From positions 14,652,662 to 14,716,661 of the forward strand of contig WMCF01000016.1 in the NCBI GenBank assembly GCA_009792885.1: DNA of 64,000 nucleotides, given 5' to 3'. Below the pieces are notes generated by a model. The model searched no databases. It had not been told where the DNA came from and saw nothing but the letters and a program-made list of their open reading frames with translations. Within the stretch, counting starts at the first letter, position 1, and each line of letters begins with the position of its first letter. Positions 51,028-64,000 of the stretch are shown here, in pieces. This stretch comes from Eremophila alpestris peregrina. Lineage: Eukaryota > Chordata > Aves > Passeriformes > Alaudidae. The translations under genes were made by a program, and so were the position numbers.

Positions 51028-52929
51028 TTCTAAAGCTCACCACCGCCCCGAGGAACCCCCGGGTCAGAACCACAGCAGCCGAGGCTTTGCTTAGTCCAGA
51101 GTGCACAGGGTCAGGCAAGGCTGCTATCACCCTAGAAACAGCAAAGTATGACCTGGGCTCTGTAGCAAAAATGTTTCATCCTTCACAAAGGGCAACCCCC
51201 GGCCCAGTGGATTAAACGAAACACTTTCAGCACTTCCACTTGGAAAACTGTGAAACTGGACCTGTTGGCCAGTGATCCTTGACTGGCCCCATTGTGCTCT
51301 TCGTCCTCACCAGCCAAAACCGCATCAAGTTGGGTTAGTGTGGCATCAAGCCAGGTCATGTTGCATTGTATTTTCTTACACAATTTAATTTCTTTAAATA
51401 ATTTAAAATCCCAGTCTAAATATAAATGCACTTATAAATATGGCCCAGAAAGCACATGTTTAAATCTATCAGAAAGCAAAGCCAAACACATGAATCAATA
51501 GTTCTTTAAATAACATTTGTTGTGTCTACATTGCAAACCTACCTACGTGACTGTCCTTCCTGGAAGGTGATGCCAAACAGTATTGGCACACGACAGTGAT
51601 TTTTCTGATTTTCAGGCTGTGTCATAAATGTCTGGAAGCTGCAGCTAGAAAAAGAAATACTCTCAGCTCTCTAACCCAGAGAACACACAGCCAAAATGTT
51701 CTGTCCAGTTCCTCTGGCCTCAGGTCAACACTCTTCTGCTCTGAGCTGCCAAAAGCAAGAGCTCAGGAAAGCAAATAGTTACCTAGCAGAAAAGACACAG
51801 ATCAAAGCAGGTTGCTTTTCCTCCTCCCTGCACACAGTGTAACAGCCACCAAGCACTGCATTTACAACCTGGACTTGACCTATTTGCTTGTGGCCCAGGG
51901 TGGTTTTTCAGCTTTCCCACCTGCTGCTGAACATTGACACCCCACACATGTACCTGACCTGGACCCTGATACTGGTTAAAGATTTACCTGATGCTATTTA
52001 CACACAAAGCCTGTGTTTCAGACATGAATCTGGAAACATAACTAAAAGGGCTTGTACCTCCTGTTACTCCATATTCCATGCTTTAAACCAGATCATTCCC
52101 CAAAAATACCTCTTCAAGGGTTTCATCTCATCATGACTCCTCTAAGCCCTTCTGAAACCTGTGGCAGACAAATCACTGCCTCCTGCTATGTACTATTCAC
52201 AAGCCTTCAGATTTCTCTCAAGCAGACAGTGCTCTGGGAAGGCAAGTAGATGATTTATGTTAAATCCTACATATTTGTGGAGGTCTAAAGACAGTGTTAA
52301 GCAAATCAGTTTCATCCCACTCCTATGTATTTTCTGCTCTCAGTGTAAAATCAGCTCAAGGTAACTGAAGTGCAGCCAAGAAACAAGTGCCAAGTACAAT
52401 CTGTTGGAATGCCAAGTAAGGAAACAAGAACTTTGCAAGGCAAAGTTGTTTTTGAAACACCCTGTGGACTCTCATGTTATTCAGAAAAAGCAAAGCCAGC
52501 CTGTTAGAATTTCAGCTTGCTGGGGTAGCACTAACCTTTACAAAACCATCCAGAGGGAGCTGCAGCACCTGTAAGGTTTGCTGTAGATTGTATCAAGCAG
52601 CTTCCAAGGTTCAAATAAGGCAATAAAAGAAAATTACTTCAATTTGTAGATCCTGTCCTCAGCTCCTGTATATTAATTGGATTCAGCACCCTGTGAAACA
52701 AAATATGTTACCTTAGCAGAAGCTTTGATAAAGAGAGCTCCTGCATTTGAGGGAACTGAATAAACCAAATCAAGCTCTTTAACATGAAGCCTCTCCAAGT
52801 GGTATTTATGTGGCTTGCATTTACCTTTTATGCAAGTAATGGAACATGCTTTCCACAGTTTTCCAAGATGGAGAATTGCTCATGGTCAGCACCAGTATTT
52901 ATGGTGATATTAATACCAAAGCCATCAGT
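51028..52929. other. Intergenic region STIMATE-SFMBT1
   Basis: No exon or named repeat recognised. It is AT-rich after the island edge. It should contain distal STIMATE promoter sequence and the end of SFMBT1 transcription. Confidence 0.5.
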
Positions 52930-55900
52930 AACAGTTTAAGTATCTTTTTTAATTTTCTTACAACCACTTAAAACTGTCATATAACACAAACTTTTGTACA
53001 CTATTTACAGACAAAACAAGTAAAATATCCATCCAAAATATTTTTTAAAAAAATCCTCTGATTAAATTGTTACACCTGCTCAAACAATGGTGGGACTTAA
53101 TAGGCATATTTTCTTGTGCATGTTTCTCTTCCATGTAGTACTTCAGTCTCACTGCATATATATATTTTCTCTTAAAAGTAAAGAAAGATAAAACAAGCAG
53201 AAGGGACACAACATAATATGCATTTAAATCTTTGTTTAAGAACAAGCAGCTAATTAAAAAAGGCAAAATACAGGAAAAGTGCATCAGTTCCAATGAGTTA
53301 GTATAAGAAAGAGGCCCACAGGTGTGGAGCTGGCACCCTTTTGGGCAGAGACTCCTAGAAGACCTCTGATTGTCTATAAAGATTATTTTAAATTTATTTT
53401 TAACAGAAATGACAGAAAAAAAAAAAAGAAAAAGGAGAGGAGAAACATGACACCTCAAGTTTTTTTTTTGTTTTGCCATGAGGTTTCTTGGAAACTGGTG
53501 CTCAACAGCTTTCAGAGTGGGTGAGAATTGCTTTGTGCCCAGAGCTCAGTGCTGACCCCGTGCCATGAGCTGCTCCCGACCCCAAGGCTGCTGCCCCTGC
53601 TCTGTCCCATTGCTTGTGCCAAGTCACTCACACCCAGTGCCCTGGAACTCTGTCAGTGCAAGATCTGCTCACTTCCATGGCTTACAGCTGAGGCAAACAC
53701 TGCTGCCTGGGCACCTGAACAGAGCAACTCTGTCCTCTCATCAAAAGTCCACTTGCATGTCTGCTGCATTTCAGAACAGATGCCACACTGAGGGAGCTAC
53801 AGATGACCATGGAGACAAAGTGTCACTAACCTTCATTCATTTTCCTTGTGTTTCATACAGATTGGTATTTTGGTTTCACAACATCTGCTGTATCTGGTGT
53901 TCCCAAGTCCCGTTGCAATCCTTCACCCCAAAGGCTGCCTTTGAAAACAAGGCTACATGCATGTCTGGGGCAGGGCAGCAGCACTCTGAAACAAGGGGTC
54001 AGCACACAATCCCTTGGAAGGGGAGCCTTCATCCTACATCTGAAGTCTCCTGACCTAGCCTATGTCTTTGTGCTTAGTTACTTTTAGGTAATCTGAGCTC
54101 ACAGTAGGCAGTAACCAGGCTGACACTTTGTGACAGGACTGGTTAAGGAGTAGCTTTGTACAGGATCGTATTTTTGGCTTTCTGGTAAGGCTACTTCATC
54201 TACTAACAACAGATTTGGTCCAAAGGTATCCGGTCTCCAATTCCAGCTTGATAGTTTTGAAGCCTATTCCATTACATTCAAAAATCTCACAAGCCACTGG
54301 GCTTTCTGCTAACAAAGAACCAAGGCTTTGTACTTCATACAGAAGAATGGAGTGCTCAGTCCAATCAACTGTAAATATATTTACACTTCTGTGGACCTAG
54401 CAGCTAAATACTCCTTCCCTCCTTTAAAGCATCACTGGAATAAAGAACAAACACTTAGCAAACCCTAAAACAACAACAAAATACTGCTAAAAGTTGTGAC
54501 AGAGAATGTAATCTTTAAAACCACTCCTGAACTCTGTATGTACTGTTTCCATTAATCACAGGAGAGACTGCAAACACTCCTGGAGTTCTGTACAATACAG
54601 AAATTAATCTGTCTTTTATTTCATTCCTCAGAGGAACTTTCAGAAATGTTTAGGAAAAAAGTAGTCTTCATTCACCAAGATCAGTGCTGTACCTCTCCTC
54701 TCCTGGAAGGACTGCTTTCAGTTTAGGATGGACTACAAGCTGCTTGTGCTTTGGAGATAATTCTACCACTTTGAACCTCCACTGCATTTTTGGAGGTCAA
54801 ATACTTCTCTGTTACAGAATCCTTGAGTTGGTGCAGAAAGCACTCAACAGTGACCAAACAAAATCTTCCTGCCTAACAAGGCTAAGCTTAGCACAGTCAA
54901 AGTGGCACCACCAGGTTTCTAAAGCTATGATGTGCAAGCCCAAGACTGCACAGTGCATATGAAAATATGACAAGCAAGAACACAAACCCTCAGTGGGTCA
55001 AGCCAAGGGTAAGCTCTGTAACCAGCCCCATGAACAGTACACAGCTCAGTGGAGAGTTCATTTTCTCGTACTGAAGACATGTGTAGGACATCAGTGCCTT
55101 TCTCCTGGACTCCAGCTGTGCTAGAGAACAGCACAAACCCCTGAATCCTAAATGACTGCAGTCCCAGTGATTCCTGATGGTGAGACATTGCTGTCACCCA
55201 AATCCAAGATTCAGCCACCAGCTACACAAAATCCAGTTTTGAAGAAACAGAGTGACTAAAGCAGCACGTGAGCTCATTTCAAGTCATACTGGAGTAAGAT
55301 GAACAAGTAAGTGCAGTTGTGTCATCTGCCACACATAGAGAAAGAGGAACTTGAAACAGAGTCAAGTAGAAACACCATCCATCAAGATAAAGCCCCAATT
55401 ATTCCTTTTAAATCCAGCAATAAAACAGAGTGCATTTTTTTTCCAGGAAACAAGAGTGTACAGTACCCGTGTGCAGCATAAAAACATTTCACAAATAATG
55501 AAAACATCCCTTTTGAAAATCTCAACAAAAATAGATCCCACTGGGACCAGACTGTCAGTGCCTCCCAAAATAAGGCAGAAAAATCCAGCCTATAAAACAT
55601 GCCAAAGGTGACCAGTAAGTATCCCACTAATAGCTGAAACTGCTGACTGCTCTATTTACTGAGAAAAGGAAGGATGACATTTGTATTTAAAACCCCAGGC
55701 ACCATGTTAACAGGTCCACTAAATTACATGTTCAGCTCTGTTCTCTCCTGACAACTACTTAAAAAGACATCTATCTGTCTGTGGGGAAAGGTGGAAACAA
55801 CATCTCTTGGCTATACAGGTCAATCCTGCCAGGCATCAGGACAGCAGAACTCTGGGAATTCTACTGCACTGACCCAAAAGCATCATCCTCCAGCCCAGAA

Positions 55901-58175
55901 GTTCTCTACTGGTCAAATCTCTCAAGATGCTGACAGCAAAGCAGCAGTGTTTCTTCAGAAATTTTTTCAAGCCTAATGGCTTATGAGTGAGTTTGTCCTA
56001 AGGGACTGGAGTACAGGCAAATGATCTAAGCACAATATGAAGAGCCAAAACATCCATTTACTTGCCACATATCTGGTGTAAGGAGGAAAAAGGGACACTT
56101 TGATTTCCATCTAATTGTGTCTTCACACTCTGCTTACAATGTGGGAGAGAAATTTCCCTACCTACACACTGCCCTCCCTCAGGAATATTCAGCTAATAAA
56201 TAGTCTGACATTTACATTTTGATTCTGGAATGAAAAAAAAAATTAATGTGATTTTCATACTAGTGTGAATAGTTCTGCCTTGACTACGCAGTTATTCTAA
56301 GGGGCAAAAGCAACAGCCCCCAGTTACTGAGCTCTGCTTAGTCCCAGCAGCTCTCACTGGAGGAAGCTCCCCCTCAACACCAGCATGGCAGGGACAGTCA
56401 CAGGCTGTGCCAGCTCAGATCTCAGCCCACAGAGCACATCCCTGCTGAATCCTGCAGCTTTGGAATGACCCTGGGCCTAAGGGACACTTGAATCATTCCA
56501 TTTGACCAGAGCTCATCAGAACCAAAGAACTGCATTTTCCCTAAACCAACCCCTGCAGCAAGCACCTTCCTAATTCAAATGCATTTGTAGGCCAGGGGTT
56601 TCCTGCAGAGGTGAACTGGAACAGGACACAAAGGAGCAGAGCTGCACACATCCAGCTGCTGCCTGTGCTCCTCCAAACACTCTGAGAACAGGCAGAGTGA
56701 ATGAATGCAAGCCAGCTGAAACTCAACACTCATTTGATGCAGATCTTGGGCCTGATGTGAGTTTCCCCACACCTTTAATGGAAAGTAAGGTAAGCCCTGT
56801 CACTCAAAGTGTAAAGCACTGGCCTACAGCAAGTGGCTGATTGGGTTTTATTACCCTGGAAAATTAAAATCAGCAGTTCATCCTACTGTGAGTCTACTGA
56901 TGGAACTAAGATGTCCCACTGGTCCTTTTCCTTTTCTGCAATAAAAGCACACAAATCCCTTGCCAACCCACCAAATTTTCATCAAGTCTGATCAAGCATC
57001 TGTAGATAGTTAAAAATACAAAGTCAAGCTCATAAGAGTTTCCAGAATGCAAACACTGGCAGAGCTATGTTGCAGTCCTCTATTGATTGCAGTTTCCTTA
57101 GTGTATTCCCTAAATAGATGTTCAGGTAGCAAAGCAAAAGTCTGCTGACAGGCTCTATGTACATGGCTCAATTGTTTGCTAGAAGAAAAAGGAAATAACT
57201 TCATACAATAAAGAAAAAAAATTAAAATCTGACAACCTAAATATAGAAAATGCAGAGGCACTTTCTCTTTCCTTCCTTATGTCCTACAGCCTGCCTGTAA
57301 GAGAAGTGCAAAATAATTAAGTTTTCTGACATCTGAGAAAAGGAAACATCCAGGTTATGCCTACAGAAGTTTCAGCTAAAGCTTTGGAACAGCAGCTCTG
57401 TGTGCTGACATTGGTTTGCACTCTGGACATGCCCACAGAAGTGAGTCTGCTGTGCAGCCACGTGTCCAGAAAGAGCAGCTCCCTCCCTTCTTAGTTCATT
57501 GTTTCTACTGTTCAGGCTACAGAGGTAGTAAAAACAAAAGCAAAACCAACAACAGTGAAACAAACCAAAATAAACAAACAAAAAAAAACTTCCAAAGGAA
57601 CCACACCCTTGCTATACTGTACATTCAGAACCCTGTGGCCACATGTTGTCCTAACAATGAACAAATTCATTAAAAATCGGAACATTAACACACGAATGTG
57701 CAAAGAACACATTCCAAAGTCAGTGCTGTGGTAAAGCAAGTGTTCATCCACAGGGAGGGAAGGGGATTCTGTGAAACATCAGGAACAGAAAGGTTATTTC
57801 TGGCAGCCTAAATGCAAACGTAAACAGGATCCGTTTCTCCTTTTAAAGTTCCCCGCCAACAGAACTATTGAAATGTCACTTCCCACAAGAGGAGACTTTT
57901 CTGTAATCATTAAAAAATACATTAAAAAAAGGGAACCATAGAGCAAGAGACTATTGTGTTCCCGAGCTGGCAGCTGGTAGAGTAGCCCCTGTGATTGCAT
58001 TGGCATTTTGCTCCAGATGATGTCTTCCTTCTGTTGAAATAGAAAAAATTGAGGCTGACACACACTTTTAGGTCACCAGGGCCTCAGTTTAAGTTAATTT
58101 GGCTTTGCTTGCTAGAGAAGAAGGAGCATGTTTTTGTAGTTGTGCTTCAAAGATCCACTTCAACTTGGCTGCTCC
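52930..58175 (-). other. SFMBT1 3' UTR and downstream sequence (extent uncertain)
   Basis: From just past the SFMBT1 stop codon, no further coding exon was found. Possible poly(A) signals on the minus strand are AATAAA at 56852-56847, 54620-54615 and 53398-53393, and ATTAAA at 52953-52948. The sequence upstream of the last has the AT-rich, TGTA-containing look of a distal 3' UTR end. Which site is used cannot be told from sequence. Confidence 0.4.
52948..52953 (-). terminator. Candidate distal poly(A) signal of SFMBT1
   Basis: ATTAAA on the minus strand, 5.2 kb past the stop codon. Weak support; closer AATAAA hexamers exist at 56852, 54620 and 53398. Confidence 0.25.
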
Positions 58176-61100
58176 TCAGTTTGCAAACTGCTGGTAGAAG
58201 GCAAGTTTGACCCTCTCAATGTGGTGGCAGAGTTTTATAGCTGGTCCAAGCTTCAAGTCCATGCACTCCTGAACAGTGGGTAGGGTCAGCAGCAGCAGTG
58301 CCTGGCCATCAATTTCCTGTCAGAAGACAAAAATTCTGTAGTGACTTTGTTGTTATTCTCCCTGCTCCTTCAGCTTTGACTTGCTGTAATTTCAGATTTG
58401 TGACCATTTGTGAATTAGATGTTTCTTTCATGCTCCCCCAGGCAGCTTAGAAATCTCTCTCACACACAACAAATCAACTCCTTTCTTAGAATGCCAGCTC
58501 AAATCCACTGAGGCACAGACTCTCAGGAGATTCTATTATAAAAAATGCAACCAAACAAAAGAAACTAAGGGAATGCAGAAAGTAATTTTAACCAACCACT
58601 GCCTCTTTCTATAGAAATAGAGGTTATACAAGGTGAAGTAGATCTGGAGCATCCACCACCACAAACCACCCTAACCATTAGTTCTAATAGTACAGTTTTA
58701 ATAGACACTGGTTTTATGGCAATTTTTAAGCAAGATGCAAGTAAAATGTTGACTCTTGTCATGGTGCTTTGTTGTAGGCATTATTTGTAGTTTTAGGATT
58801 CAGATGCTCTGCAGACCAAAATATCCTTCTCCCAGTAGTGAGAAACCTGAAAGATTCTTGTAATTCCCTGAACCTTCCTCTCTCAAACTGCTGCAGGTTG
58901 CACAAGTGTTTGTTTCCTCAGAACCCTATTTTTAAAAAAATCATTTTTCTGACTCTTTAGAGGATAAGAAGGCAAGTGGCAGATTCAACATGTAAGAGAC
59001 AGAAAATGATACCTGATCAAGGAAGATCCTTGCCAGCGGAGCACAGTCAGTGGATTTGAGGAATCGTACCACATCAGCCACACTCCACTCCAGAGGGTTA
59101 CTGTCCAGCTGCAGCTTTTCAGCAACTTCCACCTTTATGTCCTACACCAGTCAAAAGAATTCCCAAAATATCATTAAGTCTTTATTCCAGTCCTATGACA
59201 CACCCATAACAAACATCATGGATTTTAATTATTCTGTAGAGTTTTCACAATGCCCCTCACGGGGTAACTGAGAACACACATCTTGTGGTTAATACTCCCA
59301 AGATTTTGGTGCTTGCTCAGCAGGGAGCAAGGCAGAAATCTGCATTCCACATTACCTTTGGCGAGGGGGGTTTATTTTCATCATCAGAAAAGGAAAAGGT
59401 CCTGAGCTTCCTCTTCCGCTTGTCTCGGTCCTGAGCCAGGGAATGAGACAGTTCACTCTGGGTGGGAGACGATGACAGGGATTTCTTCTCTGACACCTCT
59501 GATTCCTCAAGCAGCTCATCTTGGTGCTCTGAGGTGCTGTCCTCAGTCAGAGACTCTTCATCCACCTCGTCCTGGTCATCCTCCTCTTCTGCCCCACTGC
59601 CCTGAAGAGTTAGGAAAGAAGAAAATAACCAGCAGCTGTAACTCTGGAGTTAAAAGGTTTGCCGTTCCAAATAAAGCAGTCAAAGATCACACCCAGACCT
59701 CTGAGCCTTGCTGGCAGTGTCCTACCTGGGGAGACCCAGCTGGAGTGTTATCCACAGATGTGGAAGAACGTTTTTTCTTATGAACAAAGAAATGTTTTCG
59801 TCTCTTCCGTCGTTTGCTTGGTTTCTTCATGGCTGCTTCCATGTTGCTGTGGCCGCCCGGGGGCCGGCCTATCCGCTTGTTTTTCCTCTTCCCATAGTAG
59901 TGGGCTACCAGGACAGAGGAAAGGAGCAAAGTGTTGGAATGCACCTTCAGTGTCACCAGTTATGTTTGCCCCTCATCAGGACAGGAAAATCAGCAGGACA
60001 CTTCCCAATAGGAATCCCAGCCCTGCAAAACTTAAAAATCGGTATGTCTGTATTTTCCACTTCAGTTGGGTTTAAGGAGCAAGAGTTACTGATCAGTTTT
60101 GTTTTCCCTGTACACATTTACTTCCTCCACCTCTAGGAAGCCCCTAGATGATCCTATTTTATACAAAAATTATCAAAATTCGGTCCAATTTAATTGTTAA
60201 TTTAATGGCACCTTTTAGTTTTTAAACATGGCCTCATTGCACTTTTCTTTCTCACAATGTCAAATGGTTAAAGCCAGTCTACAAAAACCCTAAAAACTAA
60301 GAAAAGAGCTTGAAGGCTTTGCATTTTTTCCCCACAAAAAATTGATTAAAGCAATTACAATGCCACTTAAATTACAACATGAGTCAGTTCTTGTACCAAA
60401 AGTTGTTTTAAAACAAGATAAAGTTTTAAGCACACAACAGAAGTTAAGCCACGGTTCTATCACTTAATACAGAATTTCTTCTCCCCTATACACTGAAACA
60501 TCAATATTTTGTAGGCCTCTCTGAATTATGTAGTTTGTAGCTATGTAGTATGTAGTAGTAGTATGCAGCTCAAGCCTCTGTGTAGTGCTTGAGTTCTTCC
60601 TTCTGGAGTCAAAGCCAAAAGAAACTAAAATATAACACTCCAAACTCCACCATGGCACAGATCAGGGAACTACTCACTGTACTTGGTCTTTGTCAGGACA
60701 GAGCAGTTTTCTGAACACTTATCCAGCACCATCTGAGGGCCAAAGAGGTTTGGACAACATTCCAGCTTGATGCAGGTTTTCCTGCAGAAGTCTGCCACCC
60801 GATCTGCCGTCCTCACAACCTCCACGGTGGCACGGTAGCTCTTGCCCTTGTACCTAGCATTGAGAATGCAGCATCATTAGGGATCTTCTCATCACCAGGA
60901 TAAAAGGACTTCACTGAAAGGTGGACAAGAACACTGAGATCAAACTGAGGAAAAATATGAGCAGTCGTGAACTTTATGGACTGCCAAGTCCAGGAAACAG
61001 GAGCTCCTGTTTCTTGTGTCAGATCCCCAAATAAAGAAAATCCAGCACAGAGGTGGCTGCAGTTCCAAACACAGCAACACTGCCCCATGAAAAGTACAAA

Positions 61101-62631
61101 CCACCATCTGAGAAGACTGTCCCAGAGTTCAGACATTTTGGTTTCTTTGTTCACAGATGGTTTGCTCTCTGCTTTTATGGGACTGCAGAAATGCCCACTG
61201 TGACATGGACAGCTGGTTCCTCAAACCAAGGCTGAGAGCACCCACTCAGCTCATTGGGTAACAGCTTTTGGTGAGCTTTTCTGTGCTCATCCTATGGAGG
61301 CAAGGGGACCACTGCCACATTTCCAATCAGCTTTTGTCCAGCTGCTGAACAATTCTCCAGGACAGTCACTTGCATGACTCCACATACTGCTCCTGTTTGA
61401 TTTAAATGAAGGAGTTTTTCCTTTTTGTTCACCAACACTGCCATTACACTGAAAGAGCTGCACTGTGCAGTATCTGCCAGAGCTCCTCAGCATTTCTGCG
61501 TTGTTCTCCCAGCACAGCTTCAAGTGTGTGCTGATATCTACCAGAGATGTTTCAGGCCTGCAAGTACCTAGTTAATACCGTGAAAAAAACAGCTGTACCA
61601 TCATAGTGCAGATACCCCTGGGGTCACTACTGTGGCAAAAGAAAGCCAACAGCAACTTCAGTGAGACTAAACAAGTATTTTTTTCTTTGCTCCTCAGCTA
61701 CACCTTCTATTTACATTAACCTTTGTCACCTTCCTATTACCCAATCCAGAGCAATCCTTCAATATATGGAAAGATGTCTTTTTATATATGAAACCGATCC
61801 AACAAAAGAATTACTGACATGTTCAAAATTATGTAGGGAAGTGTGTAGTGGCACATTGGGAAAAATCTAATCTCTAATATGCAAACACAGTGACCTAATT
61901 ACAAAACCATCCCTAGACTATAAAAGAATATCTGGACTTATCAAATATATGCAAATATGTTCCCTGCTTTTTTTTTTTTTTTCCTAGCTAGTAAAAGTAA
62001 TCTTGCAAAGAAGCTTCAACCCAAAAAGCTCAGCAGGAAAACTGGGAGTGCTTTAGGGTAGACTGCTGTAGAAAGACATCCATGTCAGGCCTTTTCAAAG
62101 CTTCTAACTGTATTTCTGAAGAATCTTTTTCCATTAAAAAAATTCTGTGAAAATGCCTGAGAAGCTTCCCAAGCAGTACATGTTTCTGCTTCAAAACACT
62201 TGATAAATTATCTTCAGGTTAATGAAATAAACCTCACCCAGAGGTCTGTCAGTACAATGTTGTACCAGTGCCACACCAACCTCTAGCTGCTCACATGCCT
62301 GTAGCAGAGGACACTGCCACATTATGGAGCATTAAAATCACATGCACTCCACCAGAATTCATAAAGAAATCTATAAAGAATTTAACATTTAATGGCTGTT
62401 GGCATCTTGATAGGCTCTAAGTGATTTTTCCTTCCCTGAAATGTAAATTAGAGCACAGACTGTATAGAACAGCTACTGAGACTGACTGGAGAGGGAACAG
62501 GAGAACAGGACAAGACTTTACTTGGCTTTTAGGGTCTCTCCATGGCCATGCCAGGCAGCCTCCTCATCCAGCTGCAGCTCCCGCAGGACACGGCTGGGTT
62601 TGTAGGCAGCATTGATCAACAAAGTGAGAAC
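58176..62631 (-). CDS. SFMBT1: Scm-like with four MBT domains protein 1, 3' six coding exons (partial)
   Basis: Nuclear Polycomb-type chromatin protein that binds methylated histone tails through MBT repeats (these lie upstream, outside the window) and acts in repression. Coding exons: 62631-62522, 60853-60678, 59904-59726, 59601-59356, 59141-59013 and 58316-58176. Phases join without a break, giving 326 residues to the stop at 58178-58176. In order: a SLED-type domain (VLTLLINAAYKPSRVLREL, KLECCPNLFGPQ, TKTKYTHYYGK), an AT-hook-like KNKRIGRPPGGH, a bipartite basic nuclear signal (KRRKRRKHFFVHKKKR), an acidic Ser-rich linker ending FSFSDDENKPPSPK, and a SAM domain (NPLEWSVADVVRFLKSTDCA, then EIDGQALLLLTLPTVQECMD). 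The final residues LAFYQQFAN match the family C-terminus. It sits upstream of STIMATE on the same strand, as in mammals. Confidence 0.95.
58317..62521 (-). other. SFMBT1 introns between the six 3' coding exons
   Basis: Introns at 60854-62521, 59905-60677, 59602-59725, 59142-59355 and 58317-59012. They contain a GTAGTATGTAGT-rich stretch (60530-60563) and a long T-run (61967-61982). No transposon was recognised. Confidence 0.8.
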
Positions 62632-64000
62632 CTGCAAAGGGAGGGAAGAGCAGCAAACAGGTGTAAGCTATTTGTACAATAAATCTGTTTTTAAGTGCCA
62701 GGGCAGAATAGGAAATTACTCCTATTCATGCAATTTATCTAGCATCAAAGCACTCATTCACAGCAGGATTACAGACACCTCCTGGCAGTGCCAAAACGAA
62801 CACTGAGAGCAGCCCACACTTTGGGCCTTCCCTGCCCTCAGACTTTGCCTTCAGAGTCACCAGTGTTTCCTGCAATTTCCAAGTCATTGCCCTTGAATTA
62901 CACATCACTGAATTAATGCCTAGGGCTGAGTACTCCCAAACTTGCATAACCTTGGCCAAATCTGAGCGATTATTTTAAAGATTGGCTGTCATGTGAAGAT
63001 GTGCCAAAAAAAGGCTGCAGGATTTTGCTGCCTGATAACTACTGCTTACAACAAAACCATAGTGCAGGATCCTAAGCTCTCATCTGTTTTGTTTCCATGA
63101 ACCATGGTAAGGTCTGCATTTCAATAAAATGGTAATTTCTCAGGTATTGTGAAGTAACTTGGAAGTTGCGAATAACCTGAAGTTAGTGGGGGATAGCACA
63201 GAATGTGCACAATTGTACTTTTCATACTCACTATGTGCTTAATCCAAATCATTCCCAACTGGCTGCATAACAACCTTGGCATTACAAATCTGCAGTTTTA
63301 TTGCTACTAATACAGCAGTCCAGAAATCAAAGAGAAGTATTAAATATAATGCAAGCACCAAACTCTCTCCAGGATTCCTACAGAGAGCAGGACTCACAAC
63401 TGAAATGAACACAACTGAACATACTGGCTGAACTTCCAGCAGCACTCAGCACCTGCACATCAGCAGGATTTGGGCACACTTTCTGCTTTCAGGCAATGAA
63501 GCAGAGTAAACCTTCCTAAAGGAAGCTGCCACAGAATTCCACATTTGCTCTTTTGCAGTTGTTACAATAAAGTGCTGAAACAGGCAGGAAGGATAGGGTA
63601 CATTTCTGCAAGCCAAAATGGACCTTTCTCAATAATCTGCTTGATTCTTGACAACCAGACTCATGTTCTACATCATGTCTGCCAGAAAGTCTTTCTTAAG
63701 GACTGTCCCCATTAAGGTACTTGGTAGGGAAGGTAAAAATTCCAGGTATGTTGAGCCAACTCTTATATAAAAAGTGATCATTTCATGACAGCTCAAGTGT
63801 GCATACCCACTTAGTTATGTCTTGCTAAATTTCCAGCCTCTAGGTCAGATAATAAGCACCCCATGACCTTTTTTGAAATCTCAGGAAAATAATTATTAAA
63901 GTATCTGTAAATTTGCTGTGAAACACCTTCTGGAGAAGAGGCTCTCTGGCATTAAAGAATGGCCTCCTCCTTCCTCAATTACATTAAGAAGCCAAACTGT
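62632..64000 (-). other. SFMBT1 intron upstream of the SLED exon
   Basis: The acceptor is at 62632-62633. No further SFMBT1 exon was recognised up to the window end. A 30-nt open block at 63453-63482 was considered and rejected. Confidence 0.6.

Noticed and set aside
50470..51130. Plus- and minus-strand frames of 148-201 codons around STIMATE exon 1
   Set aside because: They are composition artefacts of the CpG island; the true reading is the 169-nt first exon with donor at 50528.
63453..63482. 30-nt candidate SFMBT1 exon
   Set aside because: The acceptor lacks a pyrimidine tract, the block is tiny and I could not place its peptide in SFMBT1.

Overview
The window is vertebrate nuclear DNA, and almost certainly from a passerine bird. 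All genes are intron-rich, with GT-AG exons encoding animal-only proteins. The dispersed repeats are avian: CR1 LINE 3' ends and a SINE with a tRNA-Ile-like head and a CR1-like tail, a type described from passerines. There are no prokaryotic operons, CRISPR arrays or rRNA genes.

Four genes lie head to tail on the minus strand, so the window reads 3' to 5' of the locus. (1) 1-7.25 kb: the first nine exons of ITIH4, a secreted liver inter-alpha-trypsin-inhibitor heavy chain, with a near-perfect HNF1 site just upstream of its start codon. (2) 7.3-10.4 kb: a spacer with an LTR-like remnant and a 42-bp minisatellite. (3) 10.4-14.0 kb: MUSTN1, complete at 78 aa in three coding exons, with a TATA box and AP-1/CRE-like sites. 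(4) 16.4-50.9 kb: STIMATE (TMEM110), complete at 297 aa in eight coding exons, with a 17-kb first intron and a CpG-island promoter. (5) 52.9-64 kb: the 3' half of SFMBT1 (326 residues: SLED-type region, basic nuclear-localisation region, acidic linker, C-terminal SAM domain) with a long apparent 3' UTR. This is the conserved ITIH4-MUSTN1-STIMATE-SFMBT1 block known from human 3p21.1, and the synteny supports the gene names.

The genes are neighbours by ancestry rather than one pathway: a plasma protein, a musculoskeletal nuclear protein, an ER protein that promotes STIM1 activation, and a chromatin-binding Polycomb-type protein.

The most interesting unexplained feature is in the 6-kb gap between the STIMATE stop codon and the MUSTN1 promoter. 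Three exon-like blocks (18560-18692, 18129-18198 and 16628-16762, minus strand) have good splice sites and open frames. The first two match in phase, and the third is followed by a poly(A) signal. They could be an alternative 3' module of STIMATE or an undescribed transcript. Other points of interest are an internal CpG island in STIMATE intron 1, a SINE abutting a CR1 remnant, and three small tandem arrays.

Exon coordinates were worked out by hand from splice consensus, reading phase and remembered family sequences. No alignment was run.
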